From: CAKUFA01 sp963646285
GTDB lineage: Bacteria > Bacillota > Clostridia > Christensenellales > Aristaeellaceae
DNA length: 9,425 nucleotides
Direction: 5' to 3'
Assembly: GCA_963646285.1 (NCBI GenBank)
Contig: CAVIWF010000070.1
Location: forward strand, 1-9,425
Shown here: positions 1-5,613 of the stretch, one piece after another
How positions within the stretch are numbered: the first letter of the stretch is position 1
Layout: each line of letters begins with the position of its first letter
Position numbers and translations under genes: made by a program
The notes under the pieces: model-generated
The model's input: only the letters and a program-made list of their open reading frames with translations
What the model was told of the DNA's origin: nothing
The model's database searches: none

Positions 1-31
1 TCGTTTTCAAGGTTCGGCGCTCACAAGGAGC
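1..31 (-). promoter_or_regulatory. Transcribed leader with boxA-like element, probably of an rRNA operon off the left edge
   Basis: Read on the minus strand, this is the first transcribed stretch after the promoter at 38-66. It starts with a small stem (GCTC/GAGC, 19-22 with 28-31) and then carries AACCTTGAAAA (4-14). That resembles the boxA-type sequence (CTTTGAAAACT and relatives) found before 16S rRNA in Bacillota, where NusB/NusE bind to prevent premature termination. The rRNA genes themselves are outside the window, so this identity is inferred from the leader and the promoter style. A tRNA or protein gene remains possible. Confidence 0.5.
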
Positions 32-37
32 TTGTTT

Positions 38-96
38 ATAATATCAAAGAAATCCCCGTTTGTCAACACCTTTTTCAAGGTTTTTTCGACTTTTTT
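38..96 (-). promoter_or_regulatory. Strong leftward promoter with phased A-tract UP-like element
   Basis: On the minus strand there is a perfect -35 (TTGACA, 61-66), a 17-base spacer and TATTAT as -10 (38-43), giving a start near position 31. Immediately upstream of the -35 lie three A-tracts (T-tracts on the plus strand) at 71-75, 81-86 and 91-96. Their left edges are exactly 10 bases apart. Phased A-tracts bend DNA and are typical of the UP elements of stable-RNA promoters, which bind the RNA polymerase alpha subunit. Together with the boxA-like leader this suggests an rRNA operon promoter. Confidence 0.8.
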
Positions 97-97
97 C

Positions 98-126
98 TTG
101 ACTTTGTGCAAAGACGATTGTATAAT
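98..126 (+). promoter_or_regulatory. Near-consensus rightward promoter with no clear gene
   Basis: TTGACT (98-103), a 17-base spacer and a perfect TATAAT (121-126) form one of the best sigma-A promoters in the window. It is back to back with the leftward promoter, with 31 bases between the two -35 boxes and the A-tracts lying between them. A transcript would start near 133 and run into the 3' end of rqcH as antisense. The only small reading frame is a 14-codon ATG at 157-201 without a ribosome binding site, so a coding role is not supported. The spacer contains the inverted repeat CTTTGTGCAAAG (102-113). Confidence 0.65.
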
Positions 127-197
127 GGTCTTATTGTGAGTTTCGTTCGGGTTTACATGGGGTTTACAATTCATTCATATTCTGCATCGTTCGGAAA

Positions 198-1937
198 TTA
201 GTGGAGCTCCGTGATTTTCCGCACGTCGTTTTCTTCCACCGTCATATAAACCGTGTGCTGATTGGTGTAAATCACAAACCCGGGTGCTGCTCCGCCCGGC
301 TTTTTGACGTACCGGCGCAGGGTATAATCCACCGGCACAGAGCTGGAATGCTGCCCCTTGCTGTACCAGGCCGCAAGAATGGCCGCCTCCTTCAGGGTCT
401 GCATGGGCACTTCCCCTTCCGTGCGGATGATCACATGGCTGCCCGGCATGTCCTTGGCATGGAGCCAGGTTTCATTGGGGCGTGCCGTGGCGGTCAGCCG
501 TTCGTTCTGGGCAGCGTTCTTCCCCACGTCAATGGCAATGCCATCGGAGGACATGTAATGGTAGGGCTTGCTCTGGGGTAGGGCACGCTGCTGCCGGCGG
601 TTGGTGTTCTTCTTCATATAACCCATCCGCACCAGATCCTGCCGAACCTCTTCCAGTTCACTTTCCTCCACGCACTTGCCCACATCCAGCAGGGTGCTTT
701 CCAGATAGTTCAGTTCCTTCAGGGTCTTCTCTTTCTGTTCTGCCGCCGTCTGCCGGGCTGACCGTGCCTTCTGATATTTCTTAAAATACCGCTGGGCGTT
801 CTGCGCCGGGGTCAGCTGAATATCCAGCGGAACCACCAGGGTTCCTCCCTGCTCATCATAGAAGTTGGGCAGCTCTGCCTGGGTTTGCCCTTTTTTGATC
901 TGCCACAGGTTGGCATTGATCAAGTCCCCCATGATGCGGTACTCTTCCATCCTTTGGGCGGAAGCCAGCTCTTCTTCCTGCAAAGCCAGCTTCTTCTCGC
1001 ACCGCTCAATGTGACCCTTCAGCAGACGCACCATGGATGCACTCTTTTGGGACAGCCGATCCTGCCGATCCCGTGCGCCGAAGTAATGCTCCAGCGCCAC
1101 GCTGACAGAGGGTTCCGCCACCTGGCGGGACACGTCCCGGCTGAAATACAGGAAGGGAAACACATCCTCCGGGGCTCCCTGCTCGTTCAGCAGCACCCGA
1201 GGATCTGCCGCTTCCCCTATCCGATGGAGAAAATCCGCCAGCCGCCGTGCCGCATCTGCCACATCCTCCGCCCGGTCTTCCCCGGGGGAAAGGACCCGAT
1301 AGGCAAGCTCCTTGGCAGCAGGGTTGGACAGTCCGGCAATGCAGCCCCCCAGGGCCTTGAACAGGGGCACATCCCCCGCCTCTATCAGGCGCTGCTCCAG
1401 CGCTTCCGCCTCTACCGTCATGGGATCCAGCTTGTTCTGCTCCGGCGGCGGCGCATAACGCAACCCCGGCTGAATCAGGCGCACCCGGCTCATTTCCTGA
1501 TTCACGTGCCGTGCTGCTTCCAGAATCCTGTCTTCCCCATCCACCAGAATCAGATTGCTGTGCCGCCCCATGACTTCCAGAATCAGCCGGCGCAGCACGT
1601 GATCCCCCAGCTCATCCACGGTATCAATGTCCATGTGGAGCACACGGTCGCCGCCGATCTGCCTGATGCCCAGCACGTGCCCACCCATGAGCTGCTTGCG
1701 CAGGAGCATGCAGAACATGGGCGGCTCCAGGGGATTGGGAAAGTTGCTGGTGGTCAGGTGGCACCGGGCGTTATTGGGGGATGCGCACATGAGCAGCCGG
1801 CAGTTTTCATTGCCGGAGCGAATCAGCAGGATCAGGGTATCCTTCTCCGGCTGAGTAATTTTATCGATCCTGCCCCCTGCCAGGCGGCTGTTCAGTTCCC
1901 TTGCCGCAAATCCCAACGTCAATCCGTCCATGGGCAT
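198..1937 (-). CDS. rqcH: RqcH, ribosome quality-control NFACT protein (alanine tailing)
   Basis: RqcH binds 50S subunits that still carry a stalled nascent chain and recruits tRNA-Ala to add a C-terminal alanine tail, marking the chain for degradation. It is the bacterial counterpart of Rqc2/NEMF. Older annotations call the family fibronectin-binding protein FbpA. The 579-residue product has the family layout: NFACT-N at the start, a helical coiled-coil region at roughly 290-450, and the NFACT-R domain at about 461-570 (SSDGIAIDVGKN, then WLHAKDMPGSHVI). With the start used here, the conserved Asp97-Arg98 and Glu121-Val-Met123 fall at the positions of the functionally important residues of Bacillus subtilis RqcH. 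An upstream in-frame ATG (1953-1955) is only about 12 bases from the predicted transcript start and has no ribosome site, whereas GAGGTGAT (1942-1949) sits 6 bases before the start chosen. No intrinsic terminator is visible after the TAA. Divergent from the tetR-family gene. Confidence 0.95.
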   Translation of the reverse strand: MPMDGLTLGFAARELNSRLAGGRIDKITQPEKDTLILLIRSGNENCRLLMCASPNNARCHLTTSNFPNPLEPPMFCMLLRKQLMGGHVLGIRQIGGDRVLHMDIDTVDELGDHVLRRLILEVMGRHSNLILVDGEDRILEAARHVNQEMSRVRLIQPGLRYAPPPEQNKLDPMTVEAEALEQRLIEAGDVPLFKALGGCIAGLSNPAAKELAYRVLSPGEDRAEDVADAARRLADFLHRIGEAADPRVLLNEQGAPEDVFPFLYFSRDVSRQVAEPSVSVALEHYFGARDRQDRLSQKSASMVRLLKGHIERCEKKLALQEEELASAQRMEEYRIMGDLINANLWQIKKGQTQAELPNFYDEQGGTLVVPLDIQLTPAQNAQRYFKKYQKARSARQTAAEQKEKTLKELNYLESTLLDVGKCVEESELEEVRQDLVRMGYMKKNTNRRQQRALPQSKPYHYMSSDGIAIDVGKNAAQNERLTATARPNETWLHAKDMPGSHVIIRTEGEVPMQTLKEAAILAAWYSKGQHSSSVPVDYTLRRYVKKPGGAAPGFVIYTNQHTVYMTVEENDVRKITELH

Positions 1938-1973
1938 AAGGATCACCTCAATCATCGAATATCATCAGATGAA

Positions 1974-2002
1974 ATTATAGCGGCATTTTTCCCGTTTGCC
2001 AA
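1974..2002 (-). promoter_or_regulatory. rqcH promoter
   Basis: On the minus strand TTGGCA (1997-2002) is followed by a 17-base spacer and a perfect TATAAT (1974-1979). The start would be near 1967, leaving a leader of about 30 bases before the RqcH ATG at 1937. This short leader is a main reason for rejecting the upstream ATG as the start. Confidence 0.8.
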
Positions 2003-2036
2003 GGGCGGCTTTGCGCATCTTCCCCCTTTTGTCTCC

Positions 2037-2065
2037 TTGCAAGGTTTTGCCCCGGCTGTTACAAT
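2037..2065 (+). promoter_or_regulatory. Promoter of the TetR-family gene, with a palindrome over the -35
   Basis: TTGCAA (2037-2042), a 17-base spacer and TACAAT (2060-2065) give a start near 2072. The -35 lies in the perfect palindrome CCTTGCAAGG (2035-2044), a candidate operator through which the regulator could repress its own gene. The promoter is divergent from that of rqcH, with about 34 bases between the two -35 boxes. Confidence 0.75.
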
Positions 2066-2095
2066 AAAGGTACCACCCAGGAAGGAGGCGTGATG

Positions 2096-2677
2096 ATGTC
2101 GCAGGTTACCAAGCGGGCACTGGAAGCATCCCTGAAACATTTGCTGCTGCAGAAGCCCTTGAACAAGATTACCATCAACGACATTGCTGAGGATTGCGGT
2201 ATTAACCGCATGACGTTCTACTACCATTTCAAGGATATTTACGACCTGATCGAGTGGAGCTGCGAGGAGGACGCCAGCCGTGCCCTGGCAGGGAAGAAGA
2301 CCTACGAAACCTGGCAGCAGGGACTTTTGCAGATTTTTGAGGCAGTGCTTGAAAACAAGCCCTTCATTATGAATGTATACCACTCCGTCAGCCGGGAGCA
2401 GGTGGAAAACTACCTCTACAAGCTGACCTACAACCTGATGGAAGGCGTGGTGGAAGAGCAGGCTCAGGGCATGAGCGTCCGGGCGGAAGACAAAACCTTC
2501 ATCGCCACGGTATACAAGTACGTCTTTGTAGGGCTCATGCTGGACTGGATCAAGGGCAGCATGAAGGACGACCCTGCCCTGCTGGTGGATCGGCTGGATC
2601 AGGTGATTCACGGCAGCATCAACGCCGCCCTTCAGCGGCTGCGCACGGACAAGGATGCTTCAAATCCCCCGGAATGA
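2096..2677 (+). CDS. TetR/AcrR-family transcriptional regulator (DhaS-like C-terminal domain)
   Basis: A 193-residue one-component DNA-binding regulator. The N-terminal helix-turn-helix is clear at about 25-45 (ITINDIAEDCGINRMTFYYHF), matching the TetR signature in which the recognition helix ends in TFYYHF. The C-terminal half, ending in a segment like YKYVFVGLMLDWIKGSM (about 141-157), resembles the Firmicutes-type TetR_C_8 domain seen in DhaS-like regulators. The ligand cannot be read from the sequence. Three in-frame starts follow one another (GTG 2090, ATG 2093, ATG 2096). GGAGG at 2084-2088 gives the usual 7-base spacing only for the last, so that one is chosen. The gene is followed by a strong terminator and then ohyA on the same strand. 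Control of ohyA by this protein, perhaps in response to fatty acids, is inferred from adjacency and from an element shared by the two promoters. Confidence 0.92.
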   Translation: MSQVTKRALEASLKHLLLQKPLNKITINDIAEDCGINRMTFYYHFKDIYDLIEWSCEEDASRALAGKKTYETWQQGLLQIFEAVLENKPFIMNVYHSVSREQVENYLYKLTYNLMEGVVEEQAQGMSVRAEDKTFIATVYKYVFVGLMLDWIKGSMKDDPALLVDRLDQVIHGSINAALQRLRTDKDASNPPE

Positions 2678-2698
2678 TAAAAATCTGAACACTTTCCC

Positions 2699-2734
2699 CC
2701 TCCGTGATGATTCCTTTATCACGGAGGATTTTTT
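2699..2734 (+). terminator. Rho-independent terminator of the tetR-family gene
   Basis: A perfect 10-base-pair stem (CCTCCGTGAT, 2699-2708, with ATCACGGAGG, 2718-2727), a 9-base loop and a run of six T (2729-2734). It separates the regulator from ohyA, so ohyA needs its own promoter. Confidence 0.92.
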
Positions 2735-2739
2735 GTCGA

Positions 2740-2768
2740 TTGTTGTTTTTTGCGAAATGGGGTATCCT
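2740..2768 (+). promoter_or_regulatory. Possible ohyA promoter
   Basis: The best candidate between the terminator and ohyA is TTGTTG (2740-2745), a 17-base spacer and TATCCT (2763-2768). Both boxes are far from consensus, which would suit a promoter needing help or derepression. The -10 lies in GTATCCTTGCA (2762-2772), which matches 10 of 11 bases of GTCTCCTTGCA (2031-2041) at the tetR promoter. A start near 2775 would give a leader of about 47 bases. Confidence 0.4.
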
Positions 2769-2821
2769 TGCATTGTCGGATGAAACCAACGACTTCACAT
2801 AGATGGAAAGGAGCATGAACC

Positions 2822-4600
2822 ATGTATTATTCCAGCGGTAACTACGAAGCATTCGCCCGCCCCAAGAAGCCCGAGGGCGTGGACAAGAAGTCTGCCTACA
2901 TTGTAGGCAGCGGTCTGGCAGCCCTGACGGCCGCCTGCTATCTGGTGCGGGATGGTCAGATGAAGGGCGAGCATGTGCACATTCTGGAGAAAGGCAACCT
3001 GCCCGGCGGTGCCTGCGATGGCTACAAGTACGAGAACCTGGGCTACGTTATGCGTGGCGGCCGTGAGATGGACAACCATTTCGAGGTCATGTGGGATCTT
3101 TTCCGTTCCATTCCTTCCATTGAAACGGAAGGGGTCAGCGTACTGGATGAGTACTACTGGCTGAACAAGGAAGACCCCAACTACTCCCTGTGCCGTGCCA
3201 CGGTGAACCGGGGCGAAGATGCCCACACGGATGGCAAGTTCAGCATTTCCGATAAGGGTGCCATGGAAATCATGCACCTGTTCTTCACCCCCAACGAGGA
3301 GCTGCAGGACAAGAAGATCACCGACTACTTCGATGACGAGGTGCTGAACTCCAACTTCTGGCTGTACTGGCGCACCATGTTCGCCTTCGAGAACTGGCAC
3401 AGCGCTCTGGAGATGAAGCTGTACATTCAGCGGTTCATCCACCACATCGGCGGCCTGCCTGACTTCACCGCCCTGCGCTTCACCAAGTACAATCAGTACG
3501 AATCCATGATCCTGCCCATGATCAAGTATCTGGAAGGCTTCAATGTCCAGTTCCACTACGGGGTGCAGGTTACCAACGTGATCTTCGACTGCTCCGACCC
3601 GGAGCACAAGCTGGCCAAGCGCATCGAAGTGCTGGAAGATGGCAAGCGGAACAGCATTGACCTGACGGAAAACGATCTGGTGTTCATCACCAATGGCGGC
3701 TGCGTAGAAAACTCCTCCACCGGCAGCCAGAACACCCCCGCCCCCTACAACACCGAGCTGAAGGAAGGCGGCGGCTGGGATATGTGGCGGAAGATTGCCG
3801 CACAGGATCCTTCCTTCGGCCATCCCGACAAGTTCTGCTACGATCCTGAGCAGACCAACTGGATGAGCGCCACCGTGGAAACCCTGGATCAGCGGATCAT
3901 CCCCTACATCAAGAACATCTGCAAGCGTGACCCCCTCAGCGGCCGCGTGGTTACCGGCGGCATTGTAACGGCGAAGGATTCCAACTGGCTCATGAGCTGG
4001 ACCATCAACCGTCAGCCCCAGTTCCGTGAGCAGCCCAAGGATCACTGCCTTGTGTGGGTGTACTCCCTGTTCACCGATAAGCCCGGCGACTATGTGAAGA
4101 AGCCCATGCGGGCATGCACCGGCAAGGAAATCTGCATGGAGTGGCTGTACCACCTGGGCGTGCCGGAGAACATGATTGAGGAGCTGGCTACCAACAGCGC
4201 CAACACCGTGCCGGTGATGATGCCCTACATCGATGCCTTCTTCATGCCCCGTGCCTACGGAGATCGTCCCGATGTGGTGCCGAAGGGCTCCAAGAACTTC
4301 GCCTTCCTGGGTCAGTTCGCCGAAACTCCCCGTGACACCATCTTCACCACCGAGTACTCCATGCGTACCGGCATGGAAAGCGTGTACACCCTGCTGAACA
4401 TTGACCGGGGCGTGCCGGAAGTGTGGGGCAGTGTCTATGACGTGCGCTGCCTGCTGGATGCCACCACCAAGCTGCGTGACGGCAAGAAGGCCACCGACAT
4501 GGAGCTGAACCTGGCAGAAAAGCTGGCGCTGAAGAAGGCGCTGGGCAAGATTCACAACACGGACGTGGAGAAGATCCTGAAGCAGTACGGGATCATCTAA
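2822..4600 (+). CDS. ohyA: Oleate hydratase (FAD-dependent fatty acid hydratase, MCRA family)
   Basis: Adds water to the cis-9 double bond of oleic, linoleic and related free fatty acids to give 10-hydroxy fatty acids (EC 4.2.1.53). In gut bacteria this detoxifies unsaturated fatty acids and is the first step of biohydrogenation. The 592-residue length fits the family, formerly named 67 kDa myosin-cross-reactive antigen. Seen in the sequence: the FAD-binding Rossmann turn GSGLAALTAA (29-38), the family signature YVMRGGREMDNHFEVMWD containing Glu82, and FAFENWHSALEMKLY ending in Tyr201. Glu82 and Tyr201 match the numbering of the catalytic pair of the Staphylococcus aureus enzyme. The C-terminal SKNFAFLGQFAETPRDTIFT segment is also typical. 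A strong site AAAGGAG (2807-2813) lies 8 bases before the ATG. Codons are very uniform (CTG, AAG, ATC, GGC), which suggests high expression. It sits after a TetR-type regulator, has its own terminator, and is convergent with the methyltransferase gene. No signal peptide; likely cytosolic or peripheral on the membrane. Confidence 0.97.
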   Translation: MYYSSGNYEAFARPKKPEGVDKKSAYIVGSGLAALTAACYLVRDGQMKGEHVHILEKGNLPGGACDGYKYENLGYVMRGGREMDNHFEVMWDLFRSIPSIETEGVSVLDEYYWLNKEDPNYSLCRATVNRGEDAHTDGKFSISDKGAMEIMHLFFTPNEELQDKKITDYFDDEVLNSNFWLYWRTMFAFENWHSALEMKLYIQRFIHHIGGLPDFTALRFTKYNQYESMILPMIKYLEGFNVQFHYGVQVTNVIFDCSDPEHKLAKRIEVLEDGKRNSIDLTENDLVFITNGGCVENSSTGSQNTPAPYNTELKEGGGWDMWRKIAAQDPSFGHPDKFCYDPEQTNWMSATVETLDQRIIPYIKNICKRDPLSGRVVTGGIVTAKDSNWLMSWTINRQPQFREQPKDHCLVWVYSLFTDKPGDYVKKPMRACTGKEICMEWLYHLGVPENMIEELATNSANTVPVMMPYIDAFFMPRAYGDRPDVVPKGSKNFAFLGQFAETPRDTIFTTEYSMRTGMESVYTLLNIDRGVPEVWGSVYDVRCLLDATTKLRDGKKATDMELNLAEKLALKKALGKIHNTDVEKILKQYGII

Positions 4601-4623
4601 GTAAACCACAACTTCCTTTTCCC

Positions 4624-4660
4624 GGGGCTGTCTTGCAAAAGCAAGGCAGTCCCCTTTTTT
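4624..4660 (+). terminator. Rho-independent terminator of ohyA
   Basis: GGGGCTGTCTTGC (4624-4636) pairs with GCAAGGCAGTCCCC (4641-4654), with one bulged base and one G-U pair, around an AAAA loop. Six T follow (4655-4660). Confidence 0.92.
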
Positions 4661-4675
4661 CGTAGAAACGCATTG

Positions 4676-4710
4676 AAAAACACCCGAAGCCTGCACAGCC
4701 TCGGGTGTTT
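4676..4710 (-). terminator. Rho-independent terminator of the methyltransferase gene
   Basis: On the minus strand a perfect 10-base-pair stem (AAACACCCGA at 4678-4687 on the plus strand with TCGGGTGTTT at 4701-4710) closes a 13-base loop. It runs into a short U-tract (4680-4676), 9 bases after the stop codon. It abuts the ohyA terminator, so the convergent genes are insulated from each other. Confidence 0.85.
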
Positions 4711-4718
4711 GCTTTCGT

Positions 4719-5510
4719 TCACTTTTTCCCTACCAATAAAGTAGAGCCTCGCAGCATGATTTTTCTGGCTTCCTCCGGGGTCATGAACATGCCGGTTGTG
4801 GTATCTATCAGGTGGGCATCTTCATAGCCCATGTCCTTCAGCTTGCGAAGGAATTCCTTCATGTCGCCGTAGCGCCGTGGGGTCATAACGTCATGAATGG
4901 CGAAGGTGCCCCCCTTCTTCAGCACACGGAGGGTTTCCAGCAGCAGCTTTTGCTTATCCGCACCGGTGATGTTGTGATAAACATAGTTGCTGGTCACCGC
5001 ATCGAAGGTTTCATCCGGAAAGTCCAGATGAAGGGCATTCCCCTGCTGAAAGGAAACATTGGTGCATCCTTCTGCCTCGGCGTTCTTCTCGCACAGGGCT
5101 TTGCTGAAGGAAGCGTACTCCGCACCCCAGCGGTCAATGCCCACCATTTTCCCCTGCGGATTTCCCTTGGCACAGGCAATGGTCAATGCGCCACTGCCGC
5201 AGCCCACATCCAGCCCCACGCCCCCTTCCGGCAGGTGGATGTACGCCGCCGTGCCTTCAATGATCTGTGCCGACAAGCGACGTTCTCCGTCGTAGGAGAA
5301 GGCCTTGTATGCCTCCACGCTCCACTGGGTCGCCCACAGGAACCCAATGCTGGCAATGGCCGTCACCACCCACAGCACCGTATGCAGGGTGCCGGTAATG
5401 CCCGCTCCCCACAAGCCAAAGACGAGGAAGGCAATGAAGCTGATGATCCCGGCGGCAGTGAAGCCTGCCACCATGCTCTTCGGAACCCAATTCTTGTAGT
5501 CTGCCTTCAT
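4719..5510 (-). CDS. Membrane-anchored class I SAM-dependent methyltransferase, substrate unknown
   Basis: The 263-residue product begins with two hydrophobic segments (about 12-33 and 38-61) separated by a very short loop, a membrane hairpin with both ends predicted in the cytoplasm. A soluble Rossmann methyltransferase domain follows from about 80. SAM-binding motif I is VGLDVGCGSGALT (98-110) and Asp126 ends the second strand. NALHLDFPDETFDAV (158-172) and VLKKGGTFAIHD (196-207) match later strands of UbiE/methyltransferase-11-like enzymes. The family alone does not give the substrate. A lipid or membrane-associated acceptor is a guess based on the anchor. The start is set by AAAGGAG (5519-5525) 8 bases before ATG 5508-5510; a longer frame back to 5588 would begin in the promoter region. 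It lies downstream of smc on the same strand, has its own promoter and terminator, and may also receive smc read-through. Confidence 0.9.
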   Translation of the reverse strand: MKADYKNWVPKSMVAGFTAAGIISFIAFLVFGLWGAGITGTLHTVLWVVTAIASIGFLWATQWSVEAYKAFSYDGERRLSAQIIEGTAAYIHLPEGGVGLDVGCGSGALTIACAKGNPQGKMVGIDRWGAEYASFSKALCEKNAEAEGCTNVSFQQGNALHLDFPDETFDAVTSNYVYHNITGADKQKLLLETLRVLKKGGTFAIHDVMTPRRYGDMKEFLRKLKDMGYEDAHLIDTTTGMFMTPEEARKIMLRGSTLLVGKK

Positions 5511-5571
5511 AAAAGGCACTCCTTTCCATGCTCCCTGCTGCGCAGCAAAGGAGGAAAGAACCCATGATGTT
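5511..5571 (-). promoter_or_regulatory. Methyltransferase leader with a sequence complementary to its ribosome binding site
   Basis: In the minus-strand leader, CTCCTTT (plus-strand 5547-5553) is perfectly complementary to the ribosome site AAAGGAG (5519-5525). The 21 bases between them hold most of the palindrome TGCTGCGCAGCA (5536-5547). CTTTCC (5553-5558) could pair alternatively with GGAAAG (5522-5527). Such pairing could hide the ribosome site. A regulatory role is inferred; no known riboswitch class is recognised. Confidence 0.3.
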
Positions 5572-5578
5572 TGACCCC

Positions 5579-5607
5579 ATGATACCACAGGCGGATGGGG
5601 ATGGCAA
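5579..5607 (-). promoter_or_regulatory. Methyltransferase gene promoter
   Basis: On the minus strand TTGCCA (5602-5607) is followed by a 17-base spacer and TATCAT (5579-5584), each one mismatch from consensus. The start would be near 5572. The -35 lies just after the smc stop codon. CCCATGAT occurs twice on the plus strand, 15 bases apart (5561-5568 and 5576-5583); the second copy overlaps the -10. Confidence 0.7.
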
Positions 5608-5613
5608 GGGAGT

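Noticed and set aside
157..201. 14-codon frame after the orphan promoter as a leader peptide
   Set aside because: No ribosome site, no run of regulatory codons and no downstream gene on that strand.
201..581. Plus-strand frame downstream of the orphan promoter
   Set aside because: It lies opposite the conserved NFACT-R domain of rqcH, lacks a ribosome site, and its translation resembles no family.
885..2093. 402-codon plus-strand frame opposite rqcH
   Set aside because: Antisense shadow running through the divergent promoter region; no homology recognised.
2815..2817. ATG between the ohyA ribosome site and its start
   Set aside because: It is out of frame with ohyA and too close to the ribosome site; the ATG at 2822 has good spacing and gives the family N-terminus.
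2795..4696. 633-codon minus-strand frame opposite ohyA
   Set aside because: It is a shadow of the strongly biased codons of ohyA, has no recognisable domain, and covers both the ohyA start and terminator.
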